Source of the DNA: Spirometra erinaceieuropaei
Lineage: Eukaryota; Platyhelminthes; Cestoda; Diphyllobothriidea; Diphyllobothriidae
Assembly: GCA_902702965.1 (NCBI GenBank)
Contig: CACRXP010000152.1
Span: 1,068,393-1,132,392 of the forward strand
Length of the DNA stretch: 64,000 nt
Direction of reading: 5' to 3'
Shown: positions 45,933-56,455 of the stretch, one piece after another
How positions within the stretch are numbered: position 1 is the stretch's first letter
Layout of the letters: each line of letters opens with the position of its first letter
Position numbers and translations under genes: made by a program
The notes under the pieces: generated by a model
The model's input: the letters and a program-made list of their open reading frames with translations, nothing else
Databases searched by the model: none
What the model was told of the DNA's origin: nothing

Positions 45933-45935
45933 GAG

Positions 45936-47200
45936 GTGTGTGTGTGTGTGTGCGCGGGGTGGCTGAAAAGGATAGACAGCCGCCTACGTAGGTTACACAC
46001 GATGCCCATCTTAATTCCCCACATGCCAAACTTCGCTCGGACGCCACGCATCACACTTAAGGACAGATGCCATAGCAGGCACATTAAGAAGGAATTCTTA
46101 TAGCCTGACCCTCGGTTCTGAACAGGACCGAAATACCACTTCAGTTGGCTGCCTTCCCAGTCACTACACATAAGCGCTTCATGAAAGTAGGCAACGCGTC
46201 AGCTAAATTATAGTGAGGACTGCGACAAATTTCCCTGCCTGGGGCTCTGATATTAGGTTAGCTTTAAAGATGGTTTCTCCAGTCATTGCGGCATCCATTA
46301 TGCCCATCGATTTCGCGCAAGTCAATTCTACGCTTTCATATTTATTTGCAGGTTCGACGGAGGCTTTCAATATCCATGTGTTGTCGCTTTTGTCCTTCCT
46401 GTCTGTGAACATCCAGTGCTACGTCGTAGTGGAGTCGGCGTTCTTGAAACCATGAGTCAGCCAGCCTCACGCCGTGGCCGCACCACTGCATCTACAGCAC
46501 CAATCAGCTCAGCTAAACACTCATTCTTTTCAAGATTTTGGGGCCAGGGATTCTTTTCCCCGGGGCCGGTGATATTAAACTGATTTGCCTTCAGCGTCTG
46601 CGAACCGTTCAGGGACGTAGTAAAATTAGCAGACTTTTACGTCCTTAGTTTTTTCTATTGAAAAAAATACTGCGGGGACATCAGATGGGATTTAAAAGTC
46701 CGTTATTATTTGCTCATAACGTTTTTTTATTGAACAGTATATGTTATAAATATATACTGACCGTAAGCAGTTGTATCAGATATCATGATTCTTAGGACGT
46801 CATTTAATTTTGCATGTTTCGCCCTGTTTGTTATGCTCAAACTTCTAGATTTGACACTGCTCAGGTACGCAAAGCCGTCCAATGATATAAGCCGAGTTTT
46901 ATTAGTGTTAAAACTGGATTTTTTAGTCGACCACTCGGGGCAAGTTTGCGTACGACCACAATTTTCCCCGTAGTAACTAGTAGTCAGTGACTCAAAACTG
47001 CTGAGGTGAAGAGGTCCACGCCCCGCCGTATGTCCGTCTCGGTTTTCACTCAACGCGCAGTCGTCTCCAAATAAAATATCGTGGCCATTGAACTTGAATG
47101 CTTTAAGCTCCGGCCAAATATGCTGGATGGTGACTGTATGATAGATGACGTGGATTTCAAGTTGCTTATCAGCTGCGCAGAAAACACGTGACTAAAAAAC
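45936..47200 (-). mobile_element. Decayed LINE remnant with RT core and 3' region
   Basis: The minus strand near 47,070 reads ILFGDDCAL, the RT catalytic box in the same setting as LLFADDCAL of the main LINE. About 30-60 residues on come DIRRGVDLFTSA and a KIVVVRKLAP stretch matching '[11 protein letters not shown]' and '[10 protein letters not shown]' of the main LINE. 46,070-46,220 ('gatgccata', 'cacattaa.aagga', 'cagcctgac.ctc') matches the LINE 3' region at 30,868-30,930. A TG/CA tract lies at 45,937-45,957. Heavily mutated, with no product. Confidence 0.6.
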
Positions 47201-47925
47201 GGTGTTTGATCTCATTTCTTGCCGCAGCTGCTTCCAAGAATGACATATTTTTCATAACGCACATCGTCCTCCCGATATGAAGTTGTTTTACTGCTGCCTG
47301 GATCTTCCCGGGAGTCGGAATTTAAGTTGTATTGCCTAAAGTTCATTGGTGTTCGTCGTATCGAAATTGGTGTTGAAGCTGGCGCCATTCTTACAGTTGT
47401 CAGACCAAGGAAATTATGTAAACAGTTCTGTGGTGTTTTCAAATTCATCCTTGTGTTTGTAGAAGGCATCCTACCTCAGACGCATATTCAGGAGAGAGAT
47501 CCCGAGGTGGGCCTCCCAGACTCGTTAGTGTGACTGTGTAAATAAACGGTTTTCAGCCTTCCAACACATTTGAATTTGTCGTTGTTAGTCAGGGTAGGCG
47601 GTCGATTGAGGTTGACATTCGTGTCGATTGTAAGAAGTCAGTCGATAACCTCTTTGCAAATTTTGGAAAGATGACTGAGAACACCTTTTGTGTAGTTGAC
47701 TCAACGCGCCTGAATCGGCGGCTCTTCCAACAGAAGGATTGCACCGTTTGAGCTGGGCATTGGCGCGTTCCCTTTTACTGGACATTCGTAGTCTGCTTTG
47801 ATGACCGGCGAGGAGTTGATGCTTTAGAAAATGGTGTTTTGTTCGCATTGGTCAGGTTGTTGGCATAGATATTGTCAGTTGCCTGCGAACCTATCCCACT
47901 GATACTGACGAACCAGTGCCTGTGA
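47201..47925. other. Possible LINE-derived sequence, undefined
   Basis: The minus frame at 47,469-47,212 could be a drifted upstream extension of the neighbouring LINE remnant, since it contains a TPMNFRQYNLN stretch reminiscent of [10 protein letters not shown]. The similarity is too weak to assign. No gene seen. Confidence 0.25.
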
Positions 47926-48475
47926 CCTCGACTTACACCGATCACGCACGTCTCATCTGCTTACAGTGCACCAGCATATTCAGACAACTCACGGGGCTAG
48001 TCAGCCACATGCGAATACTTTACAGCTGAGTTCATCGCAGTGTCATTGTAACAAGTCTACCTCCTTTACACGAAAACCCCTCTACCATCAGCGCTACCAA
48101 ATCCAACACCTCAAGCGCCGCCAACCTCATCAGTTTAAAGAAGTCATAGTCCCATCCTATCCTTACGCCACCACACATTATAATGATACCTCGGTCCGGT
48201 CGAACTTGGAAATTCATCTCCCCCAGACAGGCATATGAGGGCCAGAAGCCATAATACAGACACGTCACACTCGCTTCCTCTTCTCGCACTACCCAAGGAC
48301 ATTCGGTCATTGCATGGGTCTGTTCGGTCGTGTGCTACCGCAGAGAAATCTTCGACAAAACGGTGTTCCAGACCCGTTCATCAGGCCCTACCCTACTTTT
48401 CCACTCGCATGCACCTCCTATGTCATATTTGAACCCACACCTCACCACGGAAAATCAACGCATTTCTCACCATAA
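47926..48475 (+). mobile_element. Decayed LINE 3' fragment with zinc-finger remnants
   Basis: In the +2/+3 frames around 47,960-48,020 a finger-like TSIFRQLTGLVSHMRI appears. At 48,265-48,330 RFLFSHYPRTFGHCMGLFGR copies the last finger of the main LINE ([17 protein letters not shown]). The downstream 48,340-48,475 stretch matches 24,810-24,920. The cysteines and several histidines are lost. Non-functional. Confidence 0.6.
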
Positions 48476-48479
48476 AAGA

Positions 48480-48925
48480 TCTGATGTGCTCGAACTTATT
48501 ACAATATGCTACAAGTCATGGATTGCAGAGCAGGCAACTGACGGGATAATTCTGTGCTAGCGGACAGTATTGTGCCTCTAAAACGAGCCACGTAGAAAAT
48601 ATGCTAGACCGACCTGGGGGCTGCATCGGATGCAAGCAGGCGTCCTCGGAAATGCGCATCCTTAACAAGTGCAAAAAACCAGGGTGCGGTGGTAAGCCTA
48701 GTTGCGGCCTCACGTCGCGCCAATTGGGATCCCCGCCAGCCCGCACGATTTTGTTGTTGAAGATCATGCTCAGACATTTTTGTCGACCAGAGAGTGTGGT
48801 GGTATGCCTAGGCGCGGGTTAACGCGGAGCCCGCCACATGCGGAAGAAGGTGACCTGGATGCCCCCTCGATTGCGTCGTTGGCAGCTACTGGACTCCGTT
48901 CTCGTCTGAAGGTGAGATAACAGGA
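48480..48925 (+). repeat. Short module repeated at 48.7, 48.8 and 56.2 kb
   Basis: The phrase 'gtg.ggtggtatgcctaggcgcggg' occurs near 48,798, a relative with 'gcggtggtaagcctagttgcgg' near 48,685, and another near 56,205. Its parent element is unknown; all three lie next to LINE-derived sequence, so it may be part of a LINE 5' region. Confidence 0.4.
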
Positions 48926-48929
48926 CGTA

Positions 48930-51212
48930 CTGGTTACCAGGACGATGGATGGACGGACCGCAATCTCATCATCTCCAAGACAAGGCTGCGTCTGCAAGGA
49001 AGCCACAAGGTAAGCGACCATCTAGTAAGTTAAATAGAGCTCCACTGTTTTCGCCTACTCATTGCTTACATTTCAGCAGTCACCTGATCTAGCGCCTGGA
49101 AGATCTGCAAGCCCCAGATGAAAACACCTCCATAGAGACTCGACGGTGCCATGTGCGGAACACCGTCCACTTGACCGCCTTGGGTATCCCCAGCCGCGCA
49201 CGTTGTCAGCACAAGGACTGGTTCGACAAAAATGATGTAGTCTTCAGCAGCCTGCTCGCCGAAAAGAACAGGCGATATAGGGCTTACATAGACCGCTCGA
49301 CCAATCAAGGCGGCCTTCTAGCAATGTCGACGTCTTGTTTAGAAACGGCTGCAAGAAATGCAGAACGTCTGGATGGCCCGTAGGACCAGAGAGATCCAGG
49401 GGTACGCCGACCGCATTAAAACGAAGAGCTTTTTTCCTGCGAGAGAAACCGAGTTGCTTCTCTGTTCCGATGGGTCAATGCTCCTAAAGGATAATTTGGA
49501 GATTCTGAAGATCTGAGCGGGGTACTTGAGAAGCGTCCTCAACCGCTCCTCTACAATCTCTGACGCGCCATTGGCCGGCTCTACAAAGTGGAAATCTGTG
49601 TCGACCTGGACATCTCACCCCTCTTCCAAAAACCATTCGCGCCGTGCAACAACTCTCCACGGGAAAGCACCAGACTCCAGACCAACCCCATCCGAAAACT
49701 AGAAGTACGACGGCTACCTACTAATGCATAATCTCAGAACGCTCTTCCAATAGAGGTGACGCCAAGGACAGATCAGTCAGGACTTCAAGCATGCGACGAT
49801 CGTCCGTCATTACCAGCTTAAAGAGGACCGACAACTTTTTGATAACCATAGAGGCATCTGATTATTCAACATCACTGGGAAGAGCTTCACTCACCTTCTT
49901 CTACATCGCCTAACCAGCAACCTTGAGCAAGAGCTGCCGCTGAAAAGCCAGTATGGCTTCATCCGTCACTTCGTGGCCATCGACATGGTCTTCACAGCTC
50001 GCTAGCTACAGCAAAATGCCGGTCGGTGCGAACCCACCTCTACACTACCGTCATGGACTTGACGGAAGACTTCGACAGGGTTGATCGCGAAAGCCCCTGG
50101 AAAATCATGCAGAAATTCGGTTGTCTTGAGCTATTGCTTATCAGTCCGTAGACCAGGGAGGACCTCACGAAGAAGAGACCGGCATGATGAAGAGCAGTAA
50201 AAGTAACGCAGAAATTTTCAGAGCAAACCGGCTCGCAGCTGCCTTCAAAATAAAAATTGCTGTTCGTAAGACTCAGGTACATCTGGTTCGCAACATCACC
50301 ATTCGATCTCCCCTAAAATGCCCGCGCTGTCAACGCACGTTCCGCTTGCATATCAGCCTTCCTGGTCATCTTCAGACTCAATGCATCAACCGCCCAATGA
50401 CCGCAATTTTGCCTCCATGACCCCCCCCCCTGCTTCAACTTCCGTGTCGACCACGACGGCGCCCAGCCTCACCACTGCTTCCCCGAGTTTCCGTGCTGCA
50501 CGGCCGTCGATCGGCGCCACCTCTATTATTTCTGCCACAGTAACCGTGCACAATCACCTCTACCACCCCCGTCACCGGCCGAAACGCGCCTGATGTCCTG
50601 TCAATCACGAACACATTCATCATCACCACCCATACCTCCAGCTATGTGGGCTCGACCCCATCCTGCCCTCATTGCGATCGCAAATTCACCTCACACAGCG
50701 GCCTGGTCGGTCACGTCCGAATACATCGTACAGGGACTGGAGAACCAGCGCCCCGAGCACTAACATACGCTCGCCACATCCGTGCTCACTGTCTTCATGG
50801 TCAAAGCACACTCATCCACCGCATGGGTCCCGTCGGTCACATGCGTATCCACGACGATGGAGGTAACCACAGTACAGATACGCTTAGCATACCTAGTACA
50901 TCCATTACTTCGTTCCGGTCAATCCTCCATCGGCCTGTGCGCCCACCACTAAGGATAGCGAGGGCAGCAGCAGCGCCACCATCACCATTACCCCATCACC
51001 CCCGAAACTGAATCTGCAGCTCCTGATCCATCCTGTCCACACAGTCACAGCACATTTACCTCGCACATCGGCCTTGGTGGACAAATGAACCGGTGCCTGA
51101 GGCACCAACACACACCCAGCGCATTCGCCTCAACTGGCCGCATTGCCCTTACACATTCAGACACCGCATGGTCCTACTAGGTCACATGCGCATTCATGAA
51201 AACCTGCGGTAA
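48930..51212 (+). mobile_element. Decayed LINE copy 2, endonuclease end to zinc fingers
   Basis: Follows the main LINE in order: DGWTDRNLIISK (endonuclease end, 48,945); QHKDWFDKNDVVFSSLLAEKNRRYRAYIDR in pieces (49,215-49,300); SSDG-type linker (49,465); RT fingers (49,850-50,000); then a jump past the RT core to EIFRANRLAAAFK (50,208), CPRCQRTF (50,320), CPHCDRKFTSHSGLVGHVRIH (50,664-50,730), a second finger set and the terminal MRIHENLR plus stop (51,187-51,212), equivalent to MRIHNDLR of the main copy. An internal deletion removed the catalytic core near 50,130. Many frameshifts, so inactive. Confidence 0.75.
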
Positions 51213-51729
51213 ATCAACGCAGACACGACCACATCAATTCGTGCATCCCACATATACCCCTTTAAAATTCCATATCATCGACATCTCTCAAGGAAATGAA
51301 AAGTTTATTTTTTGGATTCTCTCTCGGTTTAGCCGCTCTGCTGCATGTGAGATCCGAACGTTCTGTTCCCTCCCATGCAAAATCTTGGTGTGATCGTTTA
51401 AGGAGTTAGGTCAAAATCAAAATTACTTTCTTTGTTAGGTACATGCACGTAAAAAACAACGCATTAGCCGCACGAGGGTCTTGAGTATAATCACAATTGG
51501 GCTGAGACACTCGTTCAGCCTACGGAAACTTCTGAAATCAACCAAGCCTGACGAAGTAGGCTGGGAGTCCAAGCAGGTTTTCCATAGTAATTGGCCAATA
51601 ATTAACCAGATGGCCATCAATCGCACTTGTTATCAGGTGTTTTCGGCAGGCGTTAATAATTCCATTGACAAACGTGTGAAGAGACCGTCAACCTAATTGA
51701 CATTATAACCCAAGACCGGAAGGACAAGA

Positions 51730-51815
51730 CTTGAGCATAGCTCAGGATATCTCGTTGACGTACTCGATTCTTGTCCTTGTCGTCGTGGGTTCAAATCCCA
51801 CCAGAGAAGCGGGTT
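51730..51815 (+). repeat. tRNA-like SINE remnant
   Basis: Contains CATAGCTCAGGATA (A-box-like) and GTGGGTTCAAATCCCAC, a perfect T-arm with its B box. 'ttgtcgtcgtgggttc' matches the SINE at 13,456-13,471. The acceptor stem is not closed. A SINE remnant is more likely than a tRNA gene. Confidence 0.5.
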
Positions 51816-51829
51816 ATTCATATTCTGTT

Positions 51830-52860
51830 AGGGAATCTGATGGCTGTAGTCAAGGAATTGGGTAGCCCAAAGTGCACTAAAACAGCATGAATGAACCAAA
51901 TTGTTTTAAACATTTAAGGATACTCTATGAGATTTGCTGTTTGATTGACGAACGGTCCGAAAAATCTCTGTAAATAGTCGCATTTTTGCGACGTCCATAA
52001 CCTGACTATTTTCTTTAAAAACGAACAGACTGTGTTTGTTATCGACCTGCCCTATTGAGACCCGCTGTCATTGTAACACAGCTGAATTTTGACGCTCATC
52101 GAGGCAGTGTGTCAGACTTGAGAACCATTTGATTTTTGTTATTAAATTTGTGATTTTATAGTTCGTTCGACGTTTCTTTCAAGGTTATCTGGATAAACAT
52201 GCATTGAAGCATAAGGAATTATCTGCAGGCATTGGTACATTGCGCATTCAATATTCGTACTCCATAGCTAAATAGACTCCTTGTTAGGAAGTTGTGCAAT
52301 AAATTGTCTTTGTCATCTGTTACCTTAAATGTTCACTCGATACGTCTCTAAAATTCTAAAGGAGTGTTCTCAATATACATCAGATAAGAATTCTTGTACG
52401 CCGCTCTGTCTTGTCTTCAATTCCTCCGCAATACTGTTTATAACTATGCAGTTTTAATAAAGGCAGTTACCCTGAAAAAAATTTCACTTTTGATTTGTCT
52501 AAAAACACTATACTATTTGCTGAAAGACGCTTTTTATGGTACTGGTCCATCCGCTGACAGTACAATCGAGAACTTACTGATTTGATTTAGTTTCAGCGAT
52601 AAAAAATGCAGTTATTCGAAGAAAAACATGCTATATTCCATAATTTCATAAAAAGCGAGTTAGAGTAATAGAATTAAATGTACAAGTATGTATGCATTTT
52701 TATATGTGTTCGCCTGAGCTTCCATATTTTCAGTATGTCTAGCATACTGTTTCCATTTGCAGAATAAAAATGATGGTAGAAAGTTATCCAGAGCGAGCAG
52801 GTGTTTTCTCAAGTTATCCTGCAAAGGAGGGAGTATGAAGTCTACCGCGACGGTTGAAAA
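51830..52860. other. AT-rich sequence downstream of the sushi exon
   Basis: If the minus-strand sushi exon is terminal, this would hold its 3' UTR. I see no clear AATAAA on the minus strand close to the stop and no other gene or repeat. Confidence 0.35.
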
Positions 52861-52861
52861 T

Positions 52862-53136
52862 TCATGATGAGTAAGAGGGTCTATGAAATAACCAATTGCT
52901 GGGGATTACATCATGCGTTATGAGTTCGCAAGTTGGGATTGTGGGCGGACTCCATGTACCTTCAATACAAAAGGAATAACGAGGTCCGTTGATTCGATAG
53001 CCTTCTTGCACACAACTGTAGACGACAACTGCCCCATGGGTTGGAAAGATGGAATCGCTTTCGAATGGCCATCGGCCACGAGCACCAATCAGGTGAATCT
53101 GCACTCCATCCATGACAACAGGCCGCTTGCAGTGAA
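52862..53136 (-). CDS. Exon encoding one sushi (CCP/SCR) domain; partial host gene
   Basis: On the minus strand a pyrimidine-rich stretch ending CACCTAG (about 53,143-53,137) precedes the exon, which starts in phase 1, the usual phase of sushi exons. It encodes a complete four-cysteine module: HCKRP (Cys1), VVYSCVQEGYRINGP (Cys2), RYSFC (Cys3), IEGTWSPPTIPTC (Cys4). The conserved Gly-Tyr and the Trp before the last Cys are present. The frame then runs 22 codons to a TGA at 52,862-52,864, so it may be a last exon, or the true donor lies before the stop. Sushi domains occur in secreted and cell-surface adhesion or complement-type proteins; which one cannot be told. No neighbouring exon was found. 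It is not related to any repeat in the window. Confidence 0.7.
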
Positions 53137-53139
53137 CTA

Positions 53140-56100
53140 GGTGGAAATCAGAGGAAAGTCGTTATTCTGGACTGGATAAGGGGAGGGGGAATCGCGATAA
53201 CACGCACTTGAAACAGTGATTTATGGGACTGGTAGATAAATAAATTACATACGCCCATCTCCAGAGTACATGCTTTAAGTTACCTCGTGCTTCCTGCGCA
53301 GACTTTTTCGGGAAGTCACACAAGCAATAAATTTTACACAGGGGCATTTAGAATAAATTTTTCCAGGGCCAAAAACTTTGAAAGAATTAGGGTGGACAGG
53401 TTTTAAAGTGACTATGATGTTTCCAGATATGCCTGTTTTCGACCTCCCGACGAACTACGTCCCATAAAGTAATCATGCAGATTTTAAATTGAAACGACAG
53501 ACACTGACAGTTATCTCTGAATCATCATGGAATTGTTGAAATGAAGGTTCGACATCCGCTAATTCACCTGAAACTAAAAACTTTTTTTAGCAGCTATAAG
53601 CAGCTCGATCACATGATCAGCCTCGCACTGCCATGGTAAGGGACGATAACGAACGCAACCCCCAAACTATTTATCAGTTAGGTTGTGAATTGCCCATGCC
53701 ATTTTAAAGAATTTTGATCTTACGGAGTCGAGGAATTTTTCAATATCTAAGTGAGTTAAATGCTCGAGAGGATTATATTTCGTAAAATGCATACCTGGTG
53801 AGTATGAGGGGGGGAGTGAGCCCCAAAACTGAAGTAACTCATTTTCTAATCGGTGCCTTTGTCAGGTATTGTCCCACAAAAGCATGGGGACACTTCGTTT
53901 CATAACAGAGAGAACTAGTACCAAAACTGACGATTTTTCGGTTTCATAACAACGACCTTCTGCTTCAATGAATGCTCTGACTCTTAGGCAACTGTAGCGA
54001 TCGATACCCTCAGACGGCCACACAAGAACGACCGATAACTGCCGGCAGTGCAATTTTGACCTCCTGGTGTTTTTAGGTCCATTTGTGTAAGGGCACTGTG
54101 TTGAACGGTGGCTGTTCGCACTAGATTGCGTCGCATGTGATTAGAGCAATCCGCAACCGGATTGTTTTGGTAGCGAAGGAGTACTTGTAAGCAAACAGCT
54201 GGGTAGCACTTAGCATTCTACGAGCCCGCCGATCGCCTGGCGCAGGCGTGCTCCGACCATCGGTTTCAAATCTCCGTCGTTAAAACAAGAAGGATGTCTG
54301 TTATCCGCCTCAGTTTTGCAGCTGATATCATCCGCCTCATCTTACACCTCACGTTTCGTTTTCTAGTAGCGTCCCTATCGAAGGCCCTCTGGCTTTTATG
54401 ATGCCCTTCAGTTTCATTTTGTCGACTTTCAGCTCAGAAAATAAAATCTATCAAGTCTCGCTTACTCATCCCGCAATGCGCTTCAAAATTCGGTGAAGAC
54501 GTATTCATGGGAATCTGGCATCGCCTGCGGTGAGTGGGTATGTCACACGCCCTAACACGACATACAACAGATAACTTAGGAAATATCAAGTTTGTACAGA
54601 AAATGCAGTGCCAAAGCATGGAAGGCAAAAACAGTAATTCAGTGTGTTAAGCCCAACATACTGACTGAAAAAGCTCACATAGAGTGGGACAATTCAAAAC
54701 GCTCCGTAAATATATCTGAGGCATAATTTTTGCGAGAGACGCAGGAGGAAAACGCGCGTTGCAGTTAAGCCCACTTAGGTTTCTTCTTAAACTATGTGCT
54801 GGGTTTTTGTCATAATAAGAGATAAGAAATCCTAAAATGCGAAAAATTTAGTGGGAAATAAGGGAATATGATGCATAAGCCGGCGTTTCAAGACCTACAC
54901 TCCTGTGGAAAATGTGCTGACAAGACCACCTCAGTTGTGACTGCAGCTCGACAGTGACAGCTCCCCATCAAGGGTGAATAAAGCACATTCGGATATTTGA
55001 TGTACCGTGAAAACAGGAGCAGATTATTTGTCGTATTTCTCAGGAGTTTTGTTGAGTGGGGGGTAGTACATTGACAATTAGAACAGAAAGAGGCAAAGTT
55101 TAGCTCGTAACTCCTTTAAAAGAGGTATTCGTTCCCGAACCAGATCACATTACGGAATAATGGGCACCGTAATGCATTCACTCAGAAGAGCGTGAGCAGT
55201 CAAACATCAAAACTGGGCGAGATTACGACCAAAAAAGAAAGAGCTTTGTCGCACTTCTGTTTTTCCTGATGACTTGAAAGATTAGTTCCTGAGTCTCCAT
55301 TTGGAGATGGTCTATTTGGTATACAGGGAGCGACGTTTGTTCTTCGAAAACACTTCAGAAGAGGTGTTTGCTTCTGAAAGAGATTATCTACGAGGAAATA
55401 GGTACCGGAGTGGATTCATTCAGAGCTGCTTGAGTGACTGAACACTAAAAGTTGGCAAGATTATGATCGATAAGGAGAATCCCTACATTGATGCTTTCTT
55501 TTCAGAAGACTAAATATTAGCACTTGCGTCGCTTTGAGTCGACTCCACTGAGCGCGTACCGCGCGGGAACACTATCTACATGAAACTCACTAATATGCGT
55601 TTACGAGTCCACTTTTGTGCTACAAATGTTACTAACTGAGTGGACACCCCTTCGGTTAAATAAACATTTACTGAATACCTGGAATTTTGCGGACAACCGA
55701 AATACCTTTCCTATGTCGAAGGTCAAATGGCTTGTACAGATCTCGAGCACAGTTTGCCAATGAACCCTTTCCAAAACTAATATATTTTTTATCGCATGCA
55801 ATGCTTATCGAAGTGGCAATTTATGGCTTATTGCGTGATTGCGGATTAACGGTTTCACTTTGTACGCGATTGATATAGGGGCAGTGTTTCCTTCCTCTAT
55901 ATCCTTCTCCGATTAAGATGAAAATTCCTCTTCTAATCACTGCCACTCCTCCTGAGTGCTAAAATGCGATGCTTGGGGTGGGTAGTTCACTATGTGCTTG
56001 CTTCAAGGATAGTATGCGTCTGCTATGTCATGATACAGCAAACCATGACCCTCGTAGTCTGGTGTGCGCTGACAGTTCTCTGGTGCCTGGTTCCCTGCCG

Positions 56101-56190
56101 GTTGATGCGCTTGCGCTCTCACTGGGTATGCAGAGTGTGTGCATGGTCATTCATTTTTGTCATTGGTTAGAATCCTGGTCAGACGTATCT
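53140..56190. other. AT-rich sequence, no exon recognised
   Basis: This is where upstream exons of the sushi gene would lie on the minus strand, but I recognise none. A B-box-like GGTTTCAAATCTCC near 54,261 may be an old tRNA-derived SINE. Short frames carry no domain. It is probably intron or intergenic sequence. Confidence 0.35.
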
Positions 56191-56195
56191 TGTTG

Positions 56196-56455
56196 ACCTG
56201 GGGGTGTGGTGGTATTCCTAGGCGTGGGTCCGGCCGTGACAGTCACACGCGCGCTCTCCCGCCTCTGGTCTTCTTGACTCCGCCTTGACATCAGATCCAG
56301 CTGGGAGAGAAGGAGGGAGTGCGGTAGCTGTTGTGCAAGTCGAACTCACAGTAAACTAATTCCCACACAAGTCACCATGCCTGCTTTCTTCACCTCGCTG
56401 TGGAGCGCACGGTTGACATCGTCGGCAACGACGGTCGAACTGTGAACTGCGCATA
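56196..56455 (+). mobile_element. Decayed LINE tail unit
   Basis: 56,265-56,445 follows the LINE tail in order: 'tctggtcttcttgactc', 'gggagagaaggagggagtg', 'gca.cccacacaagtcaccat', 'ttgacatcgtcggcaacgacggtcgaact'. These correspond to minus-strand 30,705-30,525. The (TG)n end is gone. It is an old 5'-truncated copy. Confidence 0.55.
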
